Positions 23,963 to 33,768 of a DNA stretch of 64,000 nt are shown one piece after another (the first letter of the stretch is position 1; every line of letters starts with the position of its first letter). A model generated the notes under the pieces. The model saw nothing but the letters and a program-made list of their open reading frames with translations. It did no database searches and was not told where the DNA came from. The DNA comes from Conchocele bisecta (lineage: Eukaryota > Mollusca > Bivalvia > Lucinida > Thyasiridae): contig CM055266.1 in NCBI GenBank assembly GCA_029237695.1, forward strand, positions 12,851,805 to 12,915,804, written 5' to 3'. The translations under genes were made by a program, and so were the position numbers.

Positions 23963-24119
23963 AGATATTCAAGATGGCCGCCAAATATTATAAATCCATA
24001 TTATATTTCCCCTTAACTGCGTCATTCCGAATCACATGCATAATATCACTGTGAAACAATCATGATATTTTCAGATGTTTTTTTCTTCACACTTGTACAA
24101 AATCGCGTGGCTTGTTGTA

Positions 24120-24974
24120 CAACAGTTGTATTAGATAATATCAAATTTTAAGAATGTGCCTTCTTTTCATTTCAAAAAATGAGTTCTCTATGGAAATTTA
24201 ACATGGGGAAAAAGAGGTGGAGAACATGGAGGAGGAATCTTGGAAATTGATTCTGAAACCCAGCTTGATAGCGTGGAAAAGATCTAACAAAGAAAAAAAA
24301 ATACATTTTGATAATCGGTCCACTATTTCTGAAATAAGAAAAAAATTCCCATGTTAATTTAACTGAAATGTGGAAATTGTTTTGTTTGCAAGAAAATCAA
24401 TATTGGACCAAATTTCACGAAATAAAAAGCAGGCTCATTCTTAAATTTTGCTATAATTTAATATTATCGAAAAGTGTATTGTTTTTGCCTTATTTATATA
24501 GCCGTAAAACGCGTTTAAGTTATATTTAACAAATTGATTAGTTTACCGTCAGGTAGCCACCGATTATAATAATATGTTAATCATAGAAACGACTACATGA
24601 GTTATGTAAATGAACATGCACTATATTAATATTAATATTACACGGTTGTATTAATATTGCACGTTTCTCCATAATAATAATAATAATATTAATACTAATA
24701 ATACACGTAATAATAATAATAATAATAATAACGTGTCACCCCAAAGTTGAGGACATATTCTCGATTTTGAAACAAATGGGCAATGCTATATTGTCGGTAC
24801 TTACATTTAGCGGGAACGAGAACGACAAGCACAAGCACAAGACAGGCGCAAACGAACATGCACAACCTCCCCATGTTGGTCAATGTATGACAACTCACGG
24901 CCCGTACCCGGGTTTTATATCGTCATCAACCGGATTTGCTGTGAGCGTTGTTACCCAGCACACGGTAGCAATCA
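24120..24974. other. No gene; (AAT)n microsatellite at 24669-24735
   Basis: AT-rich. TAATAATAATAA runs occupy 24669-24735. A 76-codon open frame at 24767-24997 shows no recognisable domain. Confidence 0.4.
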
Positions 24975-25380
24975 TTCTTAGCCCTTACAGCGCTTGATTA
25001 AGTATTGTCGTCTACTGTTTATTTTCTACTTTCCATTTTTCTCATCAACACATGGTATGACAGCACTTTATAATCATTTCCAACGGAAATGATTCTATAG
25101 TGCTTTCGAACCATGTTTTTATTGATAAAGAAGACAAAATAAAAAAAACTAACAGACGACAATTGTTTTCATTTCCCGCATATGTCGACTGTTTATTAGT
25201 TAATTTCCATTGTTCTCATTAAAACAGACTTTGACAGAACTTTACAATTATTTTCAATATAAATATTTCTATAGTGCTGTCGAACCATGTTTTATTGAGA
25301 AAGAAGACAAAATAAAAATAATTCTTAACCCTTACAATGCTTGATTAAATGTTGTCGTCTGATGTTTATTTTCTAATTAC
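24975..25380. mobile_element. Hairpin MITE in tandem (two units; third copy at 59690-59795)
   Basis: TTCTCAT..A.ACA.GGT.TGACAGCACTTTA pairs with TATAGTGCT.TCGAACCATG and TTTTTATTGA.AAAGAAGACAA. Outer ends read TTGTCGTCTG / CAGACGACAA. The lead-in AGCCCTTACAGCGCTTGATTAA at 24980 is repeated at about 25325, so the unit is duplicated with a ~345-bp period. Confidence 0.65.
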
Positions 25381-25495
25381 GATATTATTCAACATATCTG
25401 TGATAACGCTTCAGTTTCAGTATAACTTATCTAACCCGAACACCCATCAGGTTTTCTCCGATATACGTAGGCCAATGGTTGTAAACACACAGGCG

Positions 25496-25783
25496 TCAGT
25501 GGCGCAGCCAGTGGGGGTGCAAAGGGTGCGAACGTACCCGTTAAAACTTGACCAGGCGTGTATTGTTACTGTGATATGTAGGGAAAATATTACCGTGGCA
25601 GAGAGTTGAATGTAGACATCAATATTGGTTTCTAGGGAAGGTAGTGGTGGGCAGTAGCGGGACGGTACGGGAGTTTTGCAGAGTTACTGCTTGTAACTAT
25701 GAGTATGGTTGCTCCCGTATCCCTTCCCAACTCGATCCACAATTCGCACCAACTTGTTTAAAAAACTTGGCTACGCCACTGGG
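25496..25783. mobile_element. hAT-like MITE (TIR CAGTGGCGYAGCCA)
   Basis: CAGTGGCGCAGCCA at 25496 is mirrored by TGGCTACGCCACTG near 25770-25783. This terminus style is common in non-autonomous hAT elements. I could not find a convincing 8-bp target duplication. Confidence 0.6.
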
Positions 25784-25925
25784 TATGTCTTGAGGTGCAT
25801 GAATGCCAGAGGATCCGTGGAACTTTCTCTACATCTGATAACCTAACCTGAGGTGACCTCCAGTGTGTCCGGCTTAGACAATTGTCACTGTATTTGTTTC
25901 TACATTGTATGCAGATAGCCTCTAT

Positions 25926-25927
<2 letters not shown>

Positions 25928-25982
<55 letters not shown>

Positions 25983-25992
25983 CACACACACA

Positions 25993-26023
<31 letters not shown>
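25928..26023. repeat. (CA)n then (TC)n microsatellite
   Basis: About 68 bp of CA repeats with one CG interruption, followed by about 28 bp of TC repeats. Confidence 0.98.
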
Positions 26024-26026
<3 letters not shown>

Positions 26027-26423
26027 TTGCAAATTAGCATTATTGAATTTTGACATTGAGCTGACATTGACCTTGACCTTTAAAATCGGGTAGCCTCCAA
26101 ATAATAGTTTTTTGCTGATCACGATCACGTCCCACGTCTGGGGCTAATGAACTTCACTATTAGCAGTTCACGTTGTTCGTGTCATGTTCTGCATTTGTTG
26201 CAGCAAGACGAGTCGCATTTCCCCTATCTTTACAATCTATTGTTGTTTGTTATGCTTATTATGTTGGGCTCGCTGGTAACGATAGATCTCCATATTCCAG
26301 TCATAAAACCCGGATCTTCCCACGCCATCACCATAGGAGACACTCCATGTGATTTTGTACCTAAGAACATATGCTATATCTCATGAAAAATATTTACAAA
26401 ATTTACAATAATTTCTGTAAATT

Positions 26424-26860
26424 ACGGAGCCCCGCAAAGGACTTGATTTTTTTTTATTAATTCGTAACCACGAAATGACAATTCGTTCCCTCAATTTAAC
26501 AATTCGTTCCCACGAATTAACAATTAGTTCCCACGAAATGCCATACCCTCGAATAAACAATTCGTTCCCAAGAATTGTTTTGGCGCTCAGCTGCGCGCGC
26601 AACACCTTTGTGCGCGCGCAGCTGGGCGCCTAACCAATTCGTGGGAACGAATTGTTAATTCGTGGGAATGAATTGTTAATTCGTGGGAAAGAATTGTTAA
26701 ATTGAGGGAACGAATTGTTAATTCGAAGGAACGAATTGTTAATTCGTGGGAACGAATTGTCAAATTGAGGTAACGAATCGTTATTTCTTTAGATCGAATT
26801 ATTATTTCGTGGGAACGAATTAATAAAAAAGAAGTCTACGTACTCTGCGGGGCTCCGTAG
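26424..26860. mobile_element. Foldback element with AATTCGTGGGAACGAATTG repeats
   Basis: The ends ACGGAGCCCCGCA (26424) and TGCGGGGCTCCGT (26847) are exact inverses. Both arms are built of ~20-bp units of AATTCGTGGGAACGAATTGTT, and the centre is a long GC palindrome (GGCGC.CAGCTGCGCGCGC around AACACCTTTG, 26581-26629). The whole ~437 bp can fold on itself. Confidence 0.8.
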
Positions 26861-26878
26861 TAAAGTGTACGGTCATGT

Positions 26879-29010
26879 ATGCAATTAATTGAATGGTCAA
26901 ATATGTATGTTAATACACAAGAAGCCAGTACAGCATATGATGTCTTCGAGAGTATGCTTGATAGTTTCTTATATCAACATGTCAATGAGCCTACAAGATT
27001 CCGTGATAACCAGTGTTGTAATACATTATACCTTATATTTACAAATGAGAGAATATGCTAGACTCGCTGCAATAGACAGTCCCGTAGGAGCTAGTGATCA
27101 TTCTCTTCTGAAATTTGAATTCATCTGCTATATGGATACAGATAATGATACATTTATTCCAAATACAAATATTACAAGGGAAATTACCATAATATATAAA
27201 ATGAGATGGACATTTGTGATTGGGATAATTTACTCTGTAATATTGACATGAATGTGAATTGGAACTAATTCGGTACGAAACTAACAAACCTTATGGAGAA
27301 ACATATTCCTAAACCAAAGGAAAGTAAAAAGTTTGTAGATAAACCACTTTGGATGAATGAGCACGTGTGTAATACAAATACTGTAAAACGACAGTGAATA
27401 TATTCAATATGTTATAGCAAGAAATGAATGTACAAATACAGTTCGTTTAGCTAAACGTGAATATGAACGGAAAATTGCCAATGAGGTGAAGACGGATCCA
27501 AACTCTTTTTGGAAGTATGTGCAATCAAAGACAAAGACACGTTCAGGTGTGAGTGATTTATATAAAGAAGATGGATCATTAACTAATGGTGACCAGGAAA
27601 AGGTGAATGAGCTAAATAACTCTCTTGTGTGTTTACTAGATCCGCGGACATGGACAGCGAGGCACCAAACTCAGATGGGCTTTTTGATACGTCACTGATG
27701 ATATTCATATTACCCGTGAACAAATAAGTACACTATTGGCCAATCTGAAGACGAGCAAATCGGCTGGGCCAGATGAACTCCGCCCAAAGGTTTTAATTTA
27801 AAAATCAGGAATGCTCTAGTAGATCCATTATATATTTTATTCAATCAGTCACTCGCAACTGGTACAGTGCCATTTGGATGAAAGGATGCTCATGTTTCGT
27901 CCATATTTAAAAAATGAGATAAGAAAGTTGCCGGCAATTACAGACGTGTGAGTTTGACATCAATTGTTTGTAAGATTCTTAAATCAATAATAAGAGACAA
28001 TATCATGGATCATATGAAGTTAATTAACATATTTTCCGAATGTCAATATGGTTTCAAACCAGGTCGTTCTTGCGTAAGTCGTTCTTGCGTAACTCAGCTT
28101 ATAGATGTCATGGATAAATGGATGGAATATATAGATAACTCGGTACCGGTTGATGTAATATACTTAGATTTCAGTAAGGCGGTTGACTCGGTTTCACATC
28201 AAAGATTATGCATAAAGCTTTACCGACATAGTATCAGAGGACCAGTTCTTGCTTGGATCAAAGACTTTCTTAATGGGAGAAGACACCGCGTTGTATATAA
28301 ATCAGCAACATCTGATTGACTCGATGCTATTTCTGGAGTCCCACAGGGCAGCGTACTTGGTCGTGTTCTCTTCGTGATATGTATAACAATAACTGTCATA
28401 CGTTCATATGTGTGATAATAATGGACAATCAGATATTTCATCCGTAACTGAGGAGAAGTTTCTCGGTGTGACATTTCAACCAAACCTGAAGTTTGACAAG
28501 CATATTGACAATATTGTACTCAAAGCAAATATAGTTCTTGGTGTAATTAAGAATAGTTTTGAATATCTGGAAAAAGATACATTCCTTACATTATACAAAT
28601 CCTTAATCCGACCACGACTTGAAGATGGAACATCTGTTTGGAATCCACACTTAAAGAAAGACATAAGACATAAGACGGATTGAAAGAGTACAGCGTCGAG
28701 CAACCAAAATAGTCCGCGGATTTCATAACAGAACATATACTGAACGCATGATCCAACTTGCGCTTCCTACGTTAGAGTACATGACTGGGCGAGATACGAT
28801 ATGCTTCAAGTGTACAAATGTATGCATAGTATTGACGATACTGCTGAGAATCTTTTTTCATTGAATGAGTCTATCACTCGCGGCCAGTGTCGACTAAAAA
28901 TTAGAGAGAATTCATTTGAATTGAGAGTAACGTATACATGGAATCGGAGTCCTGCTCGATCAACAGTTTCAAATCCCTGCTGAACGAGACGATCTGGAAC
29001 CGTAACAAGT
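26879..29010 (+). pseudogene. CR1-type LINE relic (5'-truncated endonuclease, RT, C-terminus)
   Basis: It begins inside the endonuclease: NEPTRFRDNQCCNTLYLIFT, then PVGASDHSLLKFEF (the SDH catalytic end). RT follows with TSKSAGPDELRPK (27.75 kb), an LTSIVCKILKSIIRD start at 27.95 kb, QYGFKPGRSC, DVIYLDFSKAVDSVSH, WIKDFLNGRRHRVV and SGVPQGSVLG. The YADD segment expected near 28385 is missing; the text goes directly to a KFLGVTFQPNLKFDKHI block. The connection domain (RIERVQRRATKIVRGF, LPTLEYMTGRDT) and tail remain. Motif set and order fit the CR1 group rather than L1. Multiple frame breaks; it cannot retrotranspose itself. A GTATCAAAG/GTATCAAAGG microrepeat near 29120-29142 may be its 3' tail. 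Confidence 0.85.
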
Positions 29011-29485
29011 TTATACCAACATAATGAGATATCATGCGCAGTCCTATAAACGTTATTACTAAGTACAAATACGAAGGGTCTAAGAAGATATAAACTTATA
29101 ACCACCTGATCATCGAAGGTATCAAAGGTATCAAAGGTATCAAAGCACACACGAGAGGAAATTATTTAACATTCAACCCTAAGTGACTGATATGGACTAT
29201 TTAATGTCAAAGAGATTGTTCAATTATGTTGGAAAATGGATAAGTTAGTAGAACTAAACTAAATATCCACAAATGGTGCAGATCTTGATGAGACGGTTAG
29301 TTACAAATGTATTTACTTGTACTTGAATACTGTGCTTGAAATTGTTACAGCTCAGGTTCAGGCAATCAAGTTGCTTGATTGCGCATTGGCATTGGCAATA
29401 GATGCTCAGAAACATTGACAGTCTGGGCAAGATAACGTAAGCGGTTGTCACCATCCATGTCCTTAGATCGTTTTGATTATGTAAT
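29011..29485. other. No gene; remnants only
   Basis: 29345-29440 includes CAGCTCAGGTTCAGGCAATCAAGTTGCTTGATTGC, related to the inner part of the ~1-kb element (17010-17060 and 45395-45450). Probably a short scrap of that family. Confidence 0.4.
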
Positions 29486-29486
29486 A

Positions 29487-29625
29487 AAACCATGGACCAT
29501 TGTCATTGTATTGTATTGTATGGGGGTATACAATACATTTGGTATGTTTAAAGTACGTGGAGTCCAAACTTTAAACCGACCAAATGTATTGTGTACCCCA
29601 ATAACCGCAACAGACCATGTTTAAC
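29487..29625. mobile_element. Small palindromic MITE
   Basis: ACCATGGACCATTGTCATTG... with ATGGGGGTATACAATACATTTGG is inverse to CCAAATGTATTGTGTACCCC...CAGACCATGT, folding around a ~30-bp loop. Confidence 0.65.
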
Positions 29626-30119
29626 TTATATTTACACTGCATTTTCTGATATGTAGTTGCAAAAATATAAATGACTAAATATAAGAATAATCTTGTTTTA
29701 CGTCATGTTGGCGTAATTCCTGGAACAGCGACGCTGCCTGTCAATAGCGTGCCATTCAACAACATTGCGCGACGTCACATGGGGCTAATGTATTATACTG
29801 GAATGTAAACGAAATACGTCGAATGGGCTTTTCCATTTACAAGCCATGGAATATAGCATTTCACCCGAAAGTCTCTGTAACACAACTGCCATTATTGCCA
29901 ATAATTCGAGAAAAATATGCTGATCAGCAGAAAATAAATCACCAACAATCGGAGTGTAGGAAAGCTGTCATTTTGGGGAAAAAGAAGTAATTTGGTGCAA
30001 AAATCGCGAAAAATGGAAAACAAAATATTGAGATAAAACGTGTGGTGATATTATCAAACGAACTTAATAAAAACATTTTAGTGTTTTAGAAAAAAAGATA
30101 ATTCGAGTATTTTGGGAGT
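29626..30119. other. No identifiable feature
   Basis: AT-rich with no reading frame of note and no repeat matched elsewhere in the window. Confidence 0.35.
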
Positions 30120-30226
30120 AGTAGTATATGGGAGTCAAAATTATACCACCTCCCTCTGGAAGTCCCACGCTAGGCGCGGTGCCACCCATCAGGAGGTAGT
30201 ATAATTTTTTACTCCCATATACTACT
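30120..30226. mobile_element. Palindromic mini-element with Polinton-like ends
   Basis: AGTAGTATATGGGAGTC...AATTATACCACCTCCC at 30120 is mirrored by GGAGGTAGTATAAT...ACTCCCATATACTACT ending at 30226, with an inner GCGC-rich loop. The terminal word is the one found at 7781 and 46888. The best flanking match is TTTGGG/CTTGGG, an imperfect 6-bp duplication. Confidence 0.55.
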
Positions 30227-30359
30227 TGGGTCTTCCCCCACTGTTCGCACGGTATGGATGTGAAGAGTGGAAAATTTTTTTCAGCAACCACGAGTCCATA
30301 TACTTCCTCGACTGGATGAGAAGTTATCAATGAGACGAGATGGTGATTCAACCACCTCT

Positions 30360-31305
30360 GACAACATGTTAGAGATAAGCCATCCCTATGTTATACTCAG
30401 TATATACAGCAATCTGCCATACATAGCAGGCCTGTCATACATATCAAGTCACAACAACTTACACCCTATTAGAGATAAGAATCCATTGGTTATACTCAGT
30501 ATAATACAGCAATCAGTCATACATATCAACAACTTACACCCTATTAGAGATAAGAATCCATTGGTTATACTCAGAAGAATACAGCAATCCGGCATACATA
30601 GCAACAACTTACACCATATTAGAGATAAGAATATATTGGTTATACTCAGTATATACAGCAATCTGCCATACATAGCAGGCCTGTAATACATATCAAGTCA
30701 CAACAACTTACACCCTATTAGAGATAAGAATCCATTGGTTATACTCAGTATAATACAGCAATCAGTCATACATATCAACAACTTACACCCTATTAGAGAT
30801 AAGAATCCATTGGTTATACTCAGTATAATACAGCAATCAGTCATAAATAGCAACAACTTACACCCTATTAGAGATAAGAATCCATTGGTTATACTCAGTA
30901 TAATACAGCAATCAGTCATACATATCAACAACTTACACCCTATTAGAGATAAGAATCCATTGGTTATGCTCAGATAATACAGCAATCAGTCATACATATC
31001 AACAACTTACACCCTATTAGAGATAAGAATCCATTGGTTATACTCAGAAGAATACAGCAATCCGGCATACATAGCAACAACTTACACCCTATTAGAGATA
31101 AGAATATATTGGTTATACTCAGTATATACAGCAATCTGCCATATAGCAGACCTGTCATACATATCAAGTCACCACCTCTGACGCACTGTTAGAGATAAGT
31201 TATCCATAAGTTATACTCTGTATAATACAGCAATCTGTCATACATATCAACAACTACACCCTATTAGAGATAAGAATCCATTGGTTATACTCAGCATAAT
31301 GCCTA
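30360..31305. repeat. 75-bp minisatellite, about 12 units
   Basis: TTAGAGATAAGAATCCATTGG plus GTTATACTCAGTATAATACAG and CAATC.G.CATACATA.CAACAACTTACACCCTA makes one unit. Unit anchors lie near 30368, 30470, 30543, 30619, 30718, 30791, 30867, 30942, 31017, 31091, 31189 and 31265. Three intervals are about 99-102 bp, because those units also carry 'GCAGGCCTGTCATACATATCAAGTCA'-type inserts. The rest are 73-76 bp. Confidence 0.9.
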
Positions 31306-31329
31306 CCATAAATCAAATGAAAGTGCAAG

Positions 31330-31540
31330 CTAAGATTTGGGGAATTTATAAGAGTGTAATTTTTTTTCCACAACTTTGTTTTCGGCAACCAACATCTTTT
31401 TTTAGGGTCTTTGTTGGGTCAACTAGTGTCCCACGATAGAAAGAATATTTGTCCAAAAATGTGGTGCGACATGTGTGCGATACACCATTGCCACGTTGGA
31501 AGTGTTTGCAAGCTCCTTTTACGCTACCAAGATAGAAAAC
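31330..31540 (+). pseudogene. 5' flank and likely start of the unassigned duplicated element
   Basis: Composition changes here from AT-rich minisatellite to a more balanced sequence. A frame open from 31411 (MWCDMCAIHHCHVGSVCK region) runs without a stop into the duplicated unit as far as 31683. Whether 31411-31540 truly codes is uncertain. No domain recognised. Confidence 0.35.
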
Positions 31541-33768
31541 GTCTCGTTTTTGTTTTGTTGTTGCCAGAAAAAGTCGTGTTGAACATTGGTAGATGTAGGT
31601 ACATACAGAAACTTGTGAACAAGAATGGCAGTTCGAGCAACTTTCCATGTGATGTAAATACGAACGACAAAGCAGGTTTCTAGACATTTGTTGCTAGATA
31701 ATGCATACGAGAACAACCTTGTATCTGGCATAGGAGACGTAGACTATCTAGCGGACAACGAAGGACACACCCACCTCCAACCTTTGGAAGGATTACCAGC
31801 ATTCGTAGACGATCTGTACGTGTTTTGGTTATCTAGAAAGGGAAGAGTGTGTAGTAGTTGGATCTCGCGTACGATGTACAACTGGGGAGCAAGGTTCTGC
31901 AAAATGTTGTGTATCGAAGATTGCTATAGCTGCGCGAGAAACCATCCGTCGTGGACAGAAACCTTTGCATACAGCTATAGTACACACTATTCGAATGAGA
32001 CAGGACTCTGGAAACAGCGATATTCGAAACACCATTGCCCGTATATAGCAATGGACACATAGTAGAGCCCTACACGCCTGGAACAAAATACACTACAATA
32101 TGCCTATGTTGGAAACAGATGTTCCCCGTTTGCAGTATTTGTGGCAAAGATTGCAGTGTCGGAAATCCCCATAGAAATTCTGGAAGCAGGATTGGACCCA
32201 CTACAAAGGAGATTGCAACCGCAAAGTTTCGGTATATATTGCGTAGACTACACACGATAATTCTCCGGTGTACTATATCGTGAAGCGTTGGTTCGACATT
32301 TGGTAGGCATGCACTGTTTCGTAGAGCAATGGGAACTTTCCCTCGAATATGGCCCCTTGGCATTCGAACGAAAACTCTTCCGATACGATACATGCAACGA
32401 TTTTCGACGATACGGACAACGTTGGCAACCACGTTTTTACCTGGATACAAAATGGAGACGAAAGACAACTAGAACACAATTGTACAACAAGGTAGTATCG
32501 AATTTCGAAGCTGGAGAAATACGAGAAAGCTAGGGAGCATCTAGCAGACTACGCGGACTGTACCAACGAACATCTACGAAAAACCTTTGCATATCCAGAC
32601 GTACAGAAACGCGGTTGTACTAGAATCGAGGTATCCGTGTATGCTTTCCAAGACGCATGCAGATGCTGTTGTGGAGGAGGCAAGAGGCGTGGTTTCTAGT
32701 GGCAGTCCCATATTTGTTGTACAACCACTACAAAGACAATGGAAAAATCTAGCAAAGAAGCTAGATAAATGTTTGGTACTCGGAGACAGACCATGTGGAC
32801 AGACATGTGTTGCATGGTACGCACACAGGTACTGGGCGTATCTCTGGGGTTCGTATTCGGCCTAGTGCTGCCACTGTGGAATATCCCCGGAGATGGGAGA
32901 GATCTATGGATTGGGCTGCTGCAGACTTTGGATTTCGTGCATGCCCAATATTCCGTGCAGATATATTGTCCACGGAAGACGGGGAGTAGAAATATCTCCG
33001 CTACGTTGCCACACGAAGGCAAAATACTCTGCTACGATACTATGTGCCAGTCGACATCCATGCGAGATTCGTGCAAGAGGGCCGGATGTAGATCTTGTAG
33101 GGATACTTGCACCAACGGATACAGTTTCTTGGGAGTAGGAGAACTACGAAGTGCCACTCGACAGGAGTGGAAAAGCCTAGATACGAGCTTGTAGAGGTTC
33201 CAGATATAGCTGCAGCGCGAACAATTTCTACACTATCTCCTCGCAATCGTGCACATATGATGGTACAGATACGGAACGCAGAAGAGGCAGAAATATGGAG
33301 GCGTTCTACGCTTGCCAAAGAATTGGAATGCTATCGAAAGGAGAATATACTAGGAGAAAAGAAGAGTTGGCCAAGTTGACAGATGCTGCAAAAGAACACG
33401 CGTTGCATGTGGACAATACAGAGTTGCGGAAGAAAACAGTACACAAGTTTCTTGGAGACAAAACTACACAAAATATTTCCTCCATTGGCGACGGGAAAAC
33501 GGTGTGGACAGTTCTGGGCTTTCGGCGAACGCAAACAAATATATACGTGGAGCCATGCACACGAGTCGCACTGTGGAAAGAGGATCTACAACCTATTTGT
33601 TTATGGCCAACGAGAGGACTTTCCAAGATTCTAGACAATTGTGCAGATGCGTTCGAGAACGAGGAAACAGCTTGTGGAAAGAAGGAAACACACTAGATAT
33701 CTGCATGCTTGGCTCTTCGTATTTGAGTCGGACAGAGCAGAGCGTTTGCAAAAGGAGGTTGCACCATC
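31541..33768 (+). pseudogene. Unassigned large gene, duplicated unit copy 1 (more damaged)
   Basis: This 2228-bp unit is repeated head to tail at 33769-36003 with very high identity. It encodes the same protein segments as copy 2 but with extra private lesions. There is a 2-base loss in the CACACAGG run near 32825 and single-base changes at GGGGAGTAG (32987), GGGAGTAGG (33132), CTATCG (33333) and around 33662. CAATGGG replaces CAAGGG near 32326, and GTTTTGGTT replaces GTTTGGCT near 31821. Because of these the 401-codon frame of copy 2 is broken into at least five pieces here. Protein content is described under copy 2. Confidence 0.6.

Larger units (their letters stand above)
22490..24115. repeat. 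Tandem segmental duplication (~0.8 kb x 2, plus start of a third)
   Basis: The block beginning CAAAATCGCGTGGCTCG starts at about 22491, 23317 and 24099 (steps ~826 and ~782). Copies 1 and 2 match throughout, including an inner GTGTAGACCCAGATCAGCATG SINE-type hairpin and a complete MITE. Copy 2 lacks about 35 bp present in copy 1 around 22580. Copy 3 stops after about 20 bp. The duplication arose after the MITE had inserted. Confidence 0.85.

Noticed and set aside
25758..26128. Frames encoding CVCVCV or SLSLSL and RERERE tracts
   Set aside because: They are translations of the (CA)n/(TC)n microsatellite.
30449..30985. Repeated 25-residue hydrophobic protein in the minisatellite, open on both strands
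   Set aside because: The unit is 75 bp, a multiple of three, so any stop-free frame is copied in every unit. There is no start context or neighbouring gene to support translation.
30360..31305. CRISPR-like array
   Set aside because: Units are contiguous and similar along their whole length, with no unique spacers, and the genome is eukaryotic.
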